A stretch of DNA of 64,000 bases from Tupaia tana (GCA_026018925.1 JAKSZU010000016.1:558001-622000), one strand, 5' to 3'; positions 12,880 to 23,800 are shown, counted from the first letter of the stretch. Notes: generated by a model not told the origin, from the sequence alone. Made by a program: numbers and translations.

Positions 12880-13560
12880 TAAGGTCCTGGGATCGAGGAA
12901 CCCAGTCAGGCCCATCCTGTTTGGGTGGAAGGGGAGCCCCATTACTTTCCCATGGTCTCCTATCATAGCCACCAGTTGGGGACCCTCTCAAAGGGGGTAG
13001 GGCACCATAACAAACTCTGGATCATCAGTTAGGGGCCCTCCCAAAGGGGTGAGGATACTGTGATAAACTCTGGAGTGACCATGTAAATGTGTATACGTGT
13101 GTGTCACTTTCTGTGGCTCCACAGTTTTTAGACCACGAAGTCTGAGTGGGTCCTCACTGCATTTCTGAGGTGACCTCTTAAGACTCAAAGAAACAGGATC
13201 TAGCCATTTTGGGGGAAACAGAGAAATGAAGATTTCCCACTGATAATTCGGCCTCCAGCACACAAACTCGCATGGTAGGAAGACCCCTTTCAGGCCTCCT
13301 GTTTCTGTATCTGTCTTTGTCTCTCTCTCTCTACCTCTGTCTCTGTCTCTATCTTCTCTCTTTTTTTTAATTTTTCCTTTTTAGAATTCTTTAAGGCGAG
13401 GCATTTTCTGGGCTTTCTGGCCCCTCCTATCCCTTTGTCTTGTTAATAACCTCCTCTCCCCTCCCAACCCAGCAGAGGCAAGGGAACAGGCCTTCTTGAA
13501 GAGACACGTTCATGGCTCCTGAGAATTTGGGGGTTTTTTGAAATGTTTTTAAATGTTAAT
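12880..13560. other. Unassigned; possible LINE or ERV leader
   Basis: Two similar short blocks ('agggtagggcaccataacaaactctgg' type at about 12995 and 'gaggatactgtgataaactctgg' type at about 13050) form an imperfect direct repeat of about 54 bp. A CT-rich tract runs from 13300 to 13375. The second half may be the 5' UTR of the half-LINE that follows. Confidence 0.4.
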
Positions 13561-13731
13561 TTTTTTTAGTTTTATTTAAAAGTTTTTCTCTTCATTTTTC
13601 TTCTCTTTTTCTCTGTTTCTTATTTGTTTTTTGTTGTTGCTGTTGTTTCTCTCTCTCTGTTTCCTTCTCTGCATGCTCCTCGATGCTCAGATTGAACTTC
13701 CAAGTTTGGGAAGAAACCGACCATCCACCAG

Positions 13732-14727
13732 ATGACTAGAAATCGCTGCAGGACCACAAGAAATATGGGAAAGCAGGAAAATACCTCTTCTCCAAGGGAA
13801 AAGGATAACTCCTCTTCATCCACACACAGTTCAATGAAAATCATGGAAATATCTGATAAAGAATTTAGAACATTCATAATGGCAAAGCTAACAGAGATGG
13901 GAGAGAAGAGAGACAATGAACTGCAAAAGAGGAAAGAGAAAGGAGTTGACGAGTTCCAGGAGGTGAGGAAATTCATGCAAGATCTAAAAGAGGAATTTCA
14001 CACTTTACAAAAGAATCAGATGGAACTGTTAGAGATGAAGGCTATAATACAGGAAGTTAAAATCTCCCTTGAAAGTATTAAAAGCAGACTAGATCATACA
14101 GAAAATAGAATCTCAGATGTAGAAGAGAAAATTGCTGGCTTAGAAAAATCCACCACGAAGACTGAGAAAATTGCCCCAAAATTTGAGAATAATATACAAA
14201 AAATACTAGATACAATTAAACGTCCAAACATCCAGATAATAGGCATCCCAGAAGGTGAAGAGACTTGTAAGGGCATTGATAATCTATTCCATGAAATCCT
14301 GCAAGAAAACTTTCCAAACCTAGAGAGGCACTCAAAGATTCAGTCCCAAGAAATACAGAGGACCCCAAATAGAATCAACCCAAGAAGATCTTCTCCAAGA
14401 CACATTATAGCCAGATTGACCAAAACCACAGACAAAGACAAAATACTGAGATTGGCAAGAGAAAAATAGCAAGTTACCTACAAAGGGTATCCCATCAGAC
14501 TAACAGCAGACCTCTCATCAGAAACGATGCGAGCGAGGCAAGAATGGGAAAATATACTCAAAGTAATAAGGGAAAAGCAATTTCAACCGAGAATACCATA
14601 CCCAGCAAGATTATCATTCATTTGGGAAGAAAAGACACGAACATTCTCAGATAAACAAAACCTGAAAGAATTTACCAGCACCAGACCAGATCTCCAAGAA
14701 GTTCTTAAGGGAGTGCTATGTCAGTAA
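13732..14727 (+). pseudogene. L1-type ORF1 of the half-LINE, one in-frame stop
   Basis: L1 ORF1 protein is an RNA-binding trimeric chaperone of the retrotransposon particle. The frame opens MTRNRCRTTRNMGKQE and carries a charged N-terminal region. A long coiled coil spans about residues 40-150 (heptad-rich LLEMKAIIQEVKISLESIKS). The RRM-like core begins KRPNIQIIGIPEGEE near residue 163, and NRINPRRSSPRHIIA follows. A TAG at 14467-14469 stops the frame after 245 codons, but the same frame continues through RARQEWENILKVIREK to the C-terminal domain and ends at 14725-14727. A single stop suggests a fairly young copy. The total of about 331 codons fits an L1 ORF1. Confidence 0.88.
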
Positions 14728-15228
14728 AATTAAATGCAGACACACAGAAATAAGAGTTCAAAAACTAAGAAAATGGGCAACTTAATTTAGGGACAAAATC
14801 TGGAGTTGAATATTACATCCCAGAATTCAATCTGGAAGATCAAACTACAACAGAAGAAAGATTAAGTACATGAGACTGAACTGATGAAACAGCATTCTGT
14901 GACTTGACTAAAATATTGCTGCTTTTCTTCTAAGCTTTGTTGTCCAGTTTTAAGGATTTTTATCCTGTCTTGAGCTGTCAATAGATTCATGTACCTACTA
15001 TTTGAACAGAATACTAACCTGTTTCTAGGCTTTAAATTTCAAGGAAATATTCTTACCAGTTCAAAACTGCTTTTCTTGAAACCACCAGCTGAACTTGCTA
15101 TTGAAAGTAGTTAGATTACTTATGATATTGTGTGATGAACAAAATGTTGGGGGAAAAGGAATTGAAGACAACTGTAGATAGCAGAGATACTGTAATGAGA
15201 GGGTGGGAAAGGGCAGAGGGTCAGACAT

Positions 15229-15490
15229 GGGAACCAGCAGTTAGCGTAATGGCTATGTCGCTGGACTCCCACGTAGTCGACCGCAGTTCGCATCCCGGAC
15301 CCGGTGGCTTAAAACTCATGCCAGGAGCGTGTGCGTTCGTGCCCAAGATCCCGAGAGGAGAATGGAGGAGAAGGGATTGCGGTGTGACCATCCCCCCTGG
15401 GGGGTGATTTCTCGCTTTCTGTCTCTCTGTCTGTCTGGCGAGCGCATGGGCCCTGTAGCGAAAAACCTCTCAAAAAAAAAAAAAATATAT
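15229..15490 (+). mobile_element. tRNA-derived SINE, family A, young copy
   Basis: A near-consensus copy: 'gggaaccagcagttagcgta' (A box TTAGCGTAATGG), B box-like 'agttcgcatcc', the core 'gagaggagaatggaggagaa', ends 'tgtagcgaaaaacctctc' plus an A-tail, then (TA)n to 15501. Confidence 0.93.
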
Positions 15491-15643
15491 ATATATATAT
15501 ATGAAACTAGAAATGGAATATTGTTGATGATAACATGATTAAGCTACTATGCAGTTTATTCTAGATGGGAAACCACATTTAGTATGTTGTGACGATGCTC
15601 AGGGAATGAATGTAAATTAATTTTTAAAAAAAAGTTTCAGGAG

Positions 15644-15904
15644 GGACCAGCAGTTAGCGTAATGGTTACGTCGCTGGACTCCCATGTAGTCAACCGCGGT
15701 TTGAGTCCTGGACCCAGTGGCTTAAACTCACGTTGGGCGCATGTGCGTGTGTGCCCAAGATCCCAAGAGGAGAATGGAGGAGAAGGGATTGCAGCATGGC
15801 CATCCCCCCTGGGGGTTGATTTCTCGCTTTCTGTCTCTCTGTCTCTCTCTGTCTGTCTGGCGAGCTCACATGCCCTATAGCAAAAACCTCTCCAAAAAAA
15901 AAAA
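15644..15904 (+). mobile_element. tRNA-derived SINE, family A, young copy with target duplication
   Basis: Full-length copy with B box 'ggtttgagtcc'. It is flanked by 'agtttcaggag' at 15633-15643 and 15905-15915, a perfect 11-bp target duplication just behind the A-tail of the half-LINE. Confidence 0.95.
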
Positions 15905-15969
15905 AGTTTCAGGAGAAAATAAAAACACTAAAACTGTTCTTATCGAAATTTTAAAAAGAATGCGTATTT

Positions 15970-16400
15970 GATGACTGCAGTAAGCTATATTGCCCAGCTA
16001 GGTAATACTTTATAGTATGTTCATTCTACTCACTGAGGTTTATGCCTAAAGTCAGACTTGGGTTCATGTATATGTATATATCAGCTGCACTTGCTACTGG
16101 AAATATTTAGACTAATTATGTTCATTAACAAGTCAATTAAATGGGGGGAGGCATAGAAAGCAACCATGGATACCAGAGACAATGTGGGAGGAGGATGGGA
16201 CATGGCAGAGGGTGAGGGATTGGGAATGAAGGATGGCAAAAAAAAAAAAAAAAAAGCAAAATATACAGGACATAAGAAATGGAAAATTATTTGTTGATAA
16301 CACGTATGTTGATGTGCTTGATTGAGCCAATATACAGTGTATTCTGGATGGAAAATTCATTTTATCTGCTGTAATGATGTATAGTGAATTAATGTAAAAA
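15970..16400 (+). mobile_element. Half-LINE (HAL1-like) 3' end, second copy
   Basis: Matches the 3' UTR of 13560-15628 in two blocks: 16082-16130 with 15087-15135, and 16262-16392 with 15500-15615. It contains a 17-base A-run at 16240 and ends 'gtatagtgaattaatgta' plus A's. The terminal bases resemble the L1 3' end at 36160-36195 (reverse strand). Confidence 0.7.
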
Positions 16401-16919
16401 AATAAATTTAAAGAAAAAAAAAGAAAGAAAGAAAAAAGGAGACACCCAGCACTAGGGGACCTGGTCCCTCCCTGCACACTGGGTCCAGGTCAGGGGCTTA
16501 TACTGATTGCCAAAGCTAAGAGGCACCTACAGTTCCCATAGGGACACAACCAGGCAGATGTCTGATTGGTCACCCTTCTGAGGGGACCCCCATCCCGTGT
16601 TTGTCTTGCTTCACTGTTGCAGGGAAAAATACATAGGAAGGGGGAATTCACATGCCCAAGAGACGCCTGTGTCTCCAAGTTCTTGGACTTTCTTTGAGAG
16701 GATTTCCAATTTGTTTCGGTCCCATTTTGTGGGCCCAAGGCTTGTCCCTCGTGTCTCAGTGAGGGGGGTTGGCTAGACCCCCTCTTGTGCTAGTTGAAGG
16801 AGCCGTTCTTCCTGTGCCACCTCTTCTGCCACAGGTCCACATTTCCCAGCCACCTTCTCTCTGGCCCCATTGAACATGGAAACCTGCCAGCCCAGCCATC
16901 ACGGCCCTGGCCACAGACC
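16401..16919. other. Unassigned, about 500 bp upstream of the RET retrocopy
   Basis: GC-richer than its left neighbour. It has no recognised coding content. It could be a repeat or ERV leader, but no paired ends were seen. Confidence 0.4.
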
Positions 16920-19522
16920 ATGGCGAAGTCTTCAACAGCGCTACAGGGCTGTGGCTGTTACTGCTGCTGAGCAAAGGCCCCTCAGCCTCTACGTCTGGAG
17001 GGACACTTACCAGGAGAAGTTGTGTGTGGGCCCATCAGCCGGCACACCCTTGCTCTATGTCCCGATCCTGCAGGACTTCCCCGGGGAGGCGCCCAGCTTC
17101 CGTCTCAGCCAGTACCTCTACAGCTCTTCCCACATGAGAACAGCCGGGCCCGGGTCCAGGAGGACATGGTTGACTCTGACTTAACCAGAATCTGGACCAC
17201 AGCTCAGTGTCCACAATGGTGGCTTCCCCCTGCTCACTGCCTACCTCCACGTCTTCCTGTCACCCGCGTCCCCATGTGAGGACAAGTGCCATGGCCAGGC
17301 TGTGCCTATGTATCCTTCTCCTTCATCAACACTCCCTTCCCAGCTTGTACCTCCCTCAAGCGCCAGAAGCTCTGCTTCCCAGATGCAAGCCTCTCCTTCC
17401 ACATTCGGGAGATCAAGCCCCCTGGCACCTCCCACCAATTCCTCCTGCTCCGCGTGCAATTCCTCTGCCCCAACATCAGCATGACCTACAGTCTCCTGGG
17501 AGGGGAGAGTCTGTCCTTCCACTGTGTCCCAGACAGCCTGGAAGTGAGCATGAGCCAGGCCCTAGGCCGCGAACAGCGGGAGAAGTGTGAGCCAGTGGCT
17601 GCATGCAGTGTGCACCCACGCGCACTTCGAGGAGGTGATGGTGTCCTTGGTAGCCGTGTACAAGGAGGATGACTCAGCCTCAACCTCGATGGCATGGACG
17701 CTGCCAGTGCCGTAGTGGAGTTCAAGTGGAAGGAGGGCACTAAGGTGGCGTGGTGCCGTCATCACGGGAGCCCAGACAGCAGCACACAAGCACGCTGCTC
17801 CCCAGTGATGCACGGATACAGCAGACCGTCCGTGTGAATGAAGCACGCACCCAACGAGACCTCGTTACAGGCCAACAGCCTTCGTGCGGGCAACAGCGCA
17901 TGACTGCAGGCTGGTTCTCAGCCGAAACCTCTCCACCTCGGAGCACCGTGTCCTGCGGCTGACTGTGCTGGTCAATGACTCAGACTCCCAGGGCCCAGGG
18001 AGGGCGTGCTCCTGCACTTCAACATGCCCTTGCTGCTTATCAGCGCACGCCTGCCCAGCACCTACTCCTCTGTGAGCAGGAGGGCCCACCTTTGTGCGCA
18101 GATCGGGAAGGTCTGCGTGGAGGACTGCCAGCAGTTCAGTGGCACTGATGTCTAGTACAATCTGCAACCCTCCAGTGCCACCTGCAGTTCCCTGGAGGTG
18201 GCCACCTCCCCTGAGGACACCTCAGGGACCCTGTTCGTAAACAGCACACAGACACTGCAGCCTGAGCGTGCTGCGTTTCAGGACACAGCAATGGCTGGCA
18301 CCATGCAAGCCCCTAGGCAGGCCCCGGCCCCAGTGCTCATCACAGTAGAGGGGTTACACGTGACGGAGAAGGCAGGCTGCACCCTGTCCTGTGCCATCAG
18401 CAAGAGGCAGCCGAGCATGAGGAGTGTGGTGCTGGGCTCTCTGACAGCCAGGTGTGAGTGGAAGCAGCAAGGAAATGGCAGAGGAACCACGAGGAACTTC
18501 ACCTGCTCCCTGAGCACCGAGGCCTGCCCCAGAAGCCACTGTGATGTGGTGAAGAGCCACAGAGCGCACCTCTGCCCCAGGACTGCCTCTGGGGTGACAC
18601 TAAAGGGGGGTCACGAGCCAGGGTATCATCGGGGCATTAAAGCTGGCCACAGCATCTGCAGCTGCGTCCCCCAGGAGAGGATGTGCTTCTGTGCGCCCGA
18701 GGCCAGCCAGGGCTGCTGCCCAACAAGCTGCTACACCATGACTGTGGCGACTGTCTTTCTCCTTCATTGTCTGTCCACCTTCTGCTTCCACCACTACCAC
18801 AGAAATGCCCACGAGCCATGCCCTCAGCTAGATGGCCTTCTGCCAGCCTGCCCAGCCCTTCCCAGTCAGCTACTCCTCCTCCAGTGCCCACCAGCCCTCA
18901 CTGGACTCCATGGATGCCTTCATGATCCCAGAGGATCCAAAGTGGGAATTCCCTCAGAAGAACTTGGTTCTTGGAAAAACTCCGGGAGAGGGCGTGCTTG
19001 GGAAAGTGATCAAGGCGATAGCCTTCTGTCTGAAGGCAGAGCAGGGTACACCAGCATGGCCATAAAGATGCTGAAAGAGAATGCCTCCCCGAGTGAACCT
19101 CAGGACCTGCTCTCAGAGTACAGCCTCCTGAACGAGGTCAACCAGCCACGTGTCATCAATGTAGGGGCCTGCAGCCAGGATGGGCCACTCCTCCTCATTG
19201 CGGAGTATGCCCAGTGTGGCTCCCTGCGGGGTTTCCTCCAAGAGAGCCACAAGGTGGGGCCCAGCTACTGAGCAGCGGAGGCAGCCACAACCCCAGCTCC
19301 CCAGACCACCCAGATGAGTGGGCCTTGACCATCGGTGACCTCATCTCCTTTGTCTGGCGGGTACCTGGCCGAGATGGAGCTGGTTCGTTGTGACTCGGCA
19401 GCCAGGAACATCCTGGTAGCCCATAGGCTCAAGATGAAGATTTTGGACTCTGGGCTGTCGTGGGATGTTTACGAAGGTGATTCCTACATGAAGACGAGCA
19501 ACGGCTGGATTCCAGTGAAATG

Positions 19523-21089
19523 TGCCGGGGACCAGCCTCGGCAGTGGTGGGTGACTCATACACAGGAAGGCGACACGGGTGATCAGGAACCAAAAATTAG
19601 ACTGAGACCTCATTGCCCTTTTGCATGTTCTCAGCCGGCCACAGCCAGAGCCAGCTCCAGGCTGCAGCGCCAGCGGCTACCAAACACACGTATTTATTGA
19701 GGGATGTTTAGGAAGTAAAGGGGGTGAGGGGTAGTAAAAAACCCACTCTAAGGAACAGGGTATATAAAGCATGGAAACAATAATTATAAAACATGCTGTT
19801 TGTCTTGTCAGATTAGTTCAAATCAATCACAGTTGGGAACCAGCAGTTAGCGTAATGGCTATGTCGCTGGACTCCCACATAGTCGACCGCAGTTCGCATC
19901 CCAGACCCGGTGGCTTAAAACTCACGCCCGGCGCGTGTGCGTGCGTGTCCAAGATCCCGAGAGGAGAATGGAGGAGAAGGGATTGCGGCGTGACCATCCC
20001 CCCTGGGGGTGATTTCTTGCTTTCTGTCTCTCTGTCTCTGTCTGTCTGACGAGCGCACGTGTCCTATAGCGAAAAACCTCTTCAAAAAAAAAATAAATCA
20101 CAGTTCTCAGGATGAGGAAGTCCATTTGTCTGTTGTATCTTCTTCTTAGATCTTGATTACTGGGAAGGGTCTTTTGAAGAGGGGGCTTGCAGGATGTTTG
20201 GTAACTTCAGTCCTGGGCCAGGGCGATACCATTGCTGGTTGCAAAGACCTAGATAGAAATCTTGTCTTGTTAAGTAAAGACACAGTTAATATATGGATTA
20301 TTCATACATTACAAATCAATAGAAGGTGAGTCTATGATCTTATATGGGAAAGGAAGATGATCTTGTAGCTCAGGAGACAACACAGGATGTTTTATTAGCA
20401 GTTTTTCATAGTCAACAGCACATAGATGAGAAACTCTTTGTAGTTGAAAGCTACCTGTTGCTTTAGATAAGAGCTCCCAGCTAAGATCATCTTTCTCTGG
20501 AGCCCTCAGGTTTGTTCATCCTGTTGTCCCAGCCAGGCTTTTTCCTTTTATAAACCTGTGGGTTTCTGCATTTTGTTTGCTGAGTCTGTCAATTAGTGAG
20601 TTCTTTTGTTTTATCTCTAAGTCTCTGTTATGTGGCGTATGTGCTGACTTTTGCCTAGCATGAGTTAACTTTGGCCTGTAGCTTTAACAAGGGCTATTTA
20701 CATAAAACTAGCCTTAAACTAACTTAGTCTACATATGCTTCTAATGCTAATTTGGTTTATACTAACTTAATTTATATGTTAATTTTGGCTTAAAAACAGA
20801 CAGGTGGGGGAGTCTTAAACTTCCTGGTCCTCCTGTCAATCTTAGGGAACCACATTCTTACAAAATCACTAATGGGCTTTATTGTAATGGTTGGGGGTGA
20901 TGTTTTACCCTTACAGGGTACCGTAATAACAGTGAAACTCACGGCAGAGCAATTGAATATCGGCCAGTTCAAGGACACAAGGGAGAGCTCGTAAACTGGG
21001 CCCTGCCTCAGTTTCTTCCCAGTCCAGGCCTTGCCTTAGAATGGGAGGCAGCATCCTTACCAGCTTGTGTTGCCTGCATGGCCCCGTCA
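19523..21089 (-). mobile_element. Solo LTR inserted in the RET pseudogene (family 1, copy 2, antisense)
   Basis: On the reverse strand it runs TGACGGGGCC...GGTCCCCGGCA, so it has TG...CA ends. The flanks are 'gaaatg' (19517-19522) and 'caaatg' (21090-21095), a 6-bp target duplication with one mismatch. Removing it restores continuous RET kinase sequence. It is related to the solo LTR at 2077-3229 over most of its length. It is enlarged by a SINE at 19835-20095. No retroviral genes are present. Confidence 0.88.
19835..20095 (+). mobile_element. tRNA-derived SINE, family A, nested in an LTR in a pseudogene
   Basis: Full-length young copy flanked by a perfect 10-bp target duplication 'aatcacagtt' (19825-19834 and 20096-20105). 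Third layer of nesting: SINE in LTR in RET retrocopy. Confidence 0.95.
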
Positions 21090-21403
21090 CAAATGGATGG
21101 CGAACGAGTCCCTGTTTGACCATATCTATACCACTCAAATGATATGTCCTGCTGTGGGGGGGGGGGGGTCACCCCCTACCCTAGGATTCCTCCCGAGTGG
21201 CTTTTCAACCTCTAAAGACCGGCTACCAGATGGAGAGACCAGACAACTGCAGCGAGGAGATACATGACCTGACGCCGACATCAGCAGACTCGGAGAAGAC
21301 GACGGTCAAGAGCAGGGCCTGCTTAGATCTTGCCGCATCACCCTGTCTGACTCACTGCTCAGAAGAGGAGATGCCCCTGGTACTGTAAAAATGCTCGCCT
21401 CTC

Positions 21404-21690
21404 AGGGGGACCAGCAGTTAGCGTAATGGCTATGTCGCTGGACTCCCACGTAATCAACCACAGTTCGCGTCCCGGACCCAGTGGCTTAAAACTCAACGCT
21501 GGGCGTGTGTGCGTGCATGCCCAAGATCCCGAGAGGAGAATGGAGGAGAAGGGATTGCGGCGTGGCCATCCCCCTGGGAGGTGATTTCTCGCTTTCTATC
21601 TCTCTATCTCTCTCTGTCTGTCTGGCAAGCGCACGTGCTCTATAGAAAAAAAAAAAAAAGAAAAAGAAAAAGAAACTCTCAAAAAAAAAA
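21404..21690 (+). mobile_element. tRNA-derived SINE, family A, in the RET pseudogene
   Basis: Full-length copy with an AAAAAG-rich tail. The flanks 'aatgctcgcctctc' (before) and 'aatgctcccctctc' (21691-21704) form a target duplication with one mismatch and split the RET C-terminal tail. Confidence 0.93.
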
Positions 21691-22108
21691 AATGCTCCCC
21701 TCTCTCGAGCCCTCCCTTCCACAAAGATTGAAAACAAATTTTATGGCACGCCAGGCCCTAACTGACCTGGAGAGAGTCCTGTACTGCTCACGAGAACTGA
21801 TGCCACTAACACTGGATTCCCACAATACCAAAAGGATCCAAAAGAGGACCAGTTTCACCCCCTCGCCCTGGCCCCTTGATGCACGGCCACTCCAGGAGGC
21901 AGCCACATGCAGACAGCCATACATTAAAGAGGGCCCTCCTAATGCATCGGGAGAGTGCAGGCTGCTGCCTTGGGTCACTGCCACCTGCAACCACTTGCCA
22001 AGCCTGAACCTGAGCTGCCTTCTGCCCCAGGCTGGGGTATCGCACAGCCAGCAGTGTGGCCATGTGGGGCTAACCTGCACCGCGATGGTTTGCAGTGGGA
22101 CCAGCCAC

Positions 22109-22795
22109 ATGGAGGCTGCCATCAGCACCCCTGACAATGGGGACCCAGGCAGCACCAGGCCCCACGAAGGCATGATGCCCATGGACGCTTATCTGCAGAA
22201 ACTGGGCTTGTATTGGAAACTGGTGGTGAAAGGTGGGCCTTGCCTATCCCAGGCTGTGGCAGAGCAAGGACTGCACTGTCGCCATGTTTAAGTTAGAATG
22301 GCCTGTACTCACTATCTTAGAGAAAACAGAGAAACTGGAAGTGTTTATAGAAGGATCATTTGAAGAGTACTTAAAACTTTTGGAAAATCCACAGGAATGG
22401 CTAGGACAAGTGGAAATAAACGCTCTTTCTCTTATATACAGGAAATATTTTTGTAATTTATTGGGAACCAAATGTCTCTCCTTTACAAGTAACTGAAAAT
22501 AATTTTCCTGAAAAGATATTACTGGGTTTTTCAAATGGAAAACATTATGATATAGTCTACCTCACTAAGTATAACGATAGTAAATCTGCTTCAAATGATG
22601 CAACTGGGTTCCCACCTCTGGCAGGTGAGGAGCACCCGAGGAGCAATGGGAACTCTGCTAGCCTGCCTTTATCTAGAGTCTTAAGTCACCCAGCCCAGCA
22701 GTCTATAGACATGTGGAATATGAAGTCTAAGCAAGCTTAACAAAAACGTGACTATCCCATCCCAGCCATTTGGCTGGCTTACAATGCCAAGAGCC
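22109..22795 (+). pseudogene. OTUD4: OTUD4 processed pseudogene (5' part of the mRNA)
   Basis: Intronless copy of the start of OTUD4, an OTU-family deubiquitinase. The ATG at 22109 gives MEAAISTPDNGDPGSTRPHE, then MPMDAYLQKLGLYWKLV. The catalytic Cys loop reads GGPCLSQAVAEQ, so the Cys remains but the preceding Asp of the DGSC motif is lost. A stop follows the small deletion at about 22290. OTU-domain sequence continues in other frames (RMACTHYLRENRE, EGSFEEYLKLLENPQEWLGQVE, FSNGKHYDIVY). Near 22570 the copy skips some 55 residues of the domain end, then follows the downstream linker (GNSASLPLSRV, MKSKQAxQKRDY) until about 22795. The rest is missing where an ERV fragment begins. Dead retrocopy. 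The 230 bases before it (21880-22108) are unassigned. Confidence 0.92.
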
Positions 22796-22799
22796 AAAA

Positions 22800-23150
22800 G
22801 GAGACTATCGGTAGCACAGCTCAATCTGTCCCACCGTCTGCAAGCCCTGGGGACACCCTTCGATGTATAGTGCGACATGTTCTGGAAAGGGCTCCACTCC
22901 CCTTCAGGAACCTGGATACAGCCCTACCAGCCTGGAGGTATGAGATGGGTAAAAGCTGGAAAAAAGAACACCTCCCGTCAGTTTGGATGGGGCCGCCCAT
23001 GCTTACGCTGGTCACTGTTACTGCTGTTAAGGTTCCAGGCACAGCCCTGTGGGTCCTCACACTAGAGCTACGAGCGCTGCTTCCCTGGACCCATCAGGCC
23101 CTTGACGGAAAAAATAGACCAGACAAAGCCCCTCTGGGTGATGCTTCGTA
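22800..23150 (+). pseudogene. Gamma-type ERV pol fragment (integrase C-terminal region)
   Basis: About 115 codons spread over shifting frames resemble the C-terminal DNA-binding part of a gammaretrovirus-like integrase. Visible marks are a tryptophan- and lysine-rich 'VKxWKK' strand, a 'WxGPxxL' turn and an 'AVKV' strand before a hydrophobic strand. The region is broken by stops and frameshifts. Neither the upstream pol domains nor env are present. It abuts the truncated OTUD4 copy, and LTR-like sequence follows from about 23340. An old, non-functional copy. Confidence 0.6.
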
Positions 23151-23339
23151 GATAAGGAATCTACTGCCCTGCTCTAGTCACTCTGGAGTCTGACTAGTCA
23201 ACACGGCGGAAGCCTGCAGACTCTATAGCCCTGCTTCGGTCACCCTGGAGGCTGACCCGGCTACACACAGAAAATCGAGGATACACCTGTCCGAGACAAC
23301 ACAGAAACTGCCCTGAACCTTCCCAGGTAAGTTGTAACA

Positions 23340-23800
23340 ATCCCTTAGCCGTGACGCTGCTTGCTGTTGAGTGCTTTGGTCTTCACTGTAGGCTCGGCTG
23401 CCGCCACCCCAGCCTATGGGAAACGGAAGGGCATGGCAGCCGGGCTAATGAAGGAAAAGGCTGCAAGGGCGTGCAGAGCATCCAAGGGAGGAATGATCCG
23501 GGTCCCATTTGCTGTGAAGGAAACACTCCTCTGCTTCTAAAAGCAGCTTTCAAACAGGAAGGTATTTACTCCACTTTTGTAAATTGCCTGCTTCAACAGG
23601 TTGGTGGTTTCTATGGGAACTGGGGAAGGTCAGGAGCTGTTGCGCAACTCTTCTGGTTTCCTTCGTTTGCAGCATCCTGAGCCCTGACTACATGTAACCT
23701 CCCCAAGTTGGAGCCCAGACTTTGGAGCAGGAGCTCCTCTGAGCCTGGTGGCATCATAACCCTGAGTTCTCTGCGTGGTGCTCGGTTTCTCGGTGGTGAG
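23340..23800 (+). mobile_element. ERV LTR (family 2, copy 2)
   Basis: The second half (23555-23795) matches 12390-12660 closely, including the 'gcccagactttggag' and 'gagctcctctgag' blocks. It lies just downstream of the integrase fragment in the same orientation, the position expected of a 3' LTR. Ends not resolved. Confidence 0.62.

Larger units (their letters stand above)
13560..15628 (+). mobile_element. Half-LINE (HAL1-like): L1 ORF1 plus 3' UTR, no ORF2
   Basis: A near-complete L1-type ORF1 (13732-14727) is followed by about 650 bases of non-coding 3' sequence, ending '...gaatgtaaattaattttt' plus A's at about 15628. No endonuclease or reverse-transcriptase sequence lies between. A second copy of the same 3' end is at 15970-16400. 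This layout is that of HAL1 elements, which keep only ORF1 and depend on L1 ORF2 protein. A family A SINE (15229-15490) is inserted in the 3' UTR. The 5' limit is uncertain. Confidence 0.7.
16920..21880 (+). pseudogene. RET: RET processed pseudogene, split by an LTR and a SINE
   Basis: Intronless copy of the mRNA for RET, the GDNF-family receptor tyrosine kinase. It starts with ATGGCGAAG at 16920 and runs in mRNA-like spacing through the cadherin-like repeats (FLCPNIS, CAPDSLEVS-like, VLVNDSD), the cysteine-rich region (TRNFTC, GGHEPG) and the transmembrane segment near 18740-18800. The kinase N-lobe follows ([28 protein letters not shown]). In the catalytic loop HRDLAARN reads RCDSAARN and DFG reads DSG near 19390-19455. 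At 19522 an antisense LTR interrupts the kinase, which resumes at 21090 (ESLFDHIYTTQ). A G-run lies at 21156-21169. The C-terminus ([28 protein letters not shown]) is cut by a SINE at 21404-21690 and ends near 21880. Frameshifts and stops make it dead, though 18198-19271 is open for 357 codons. Confidence 0.95.
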
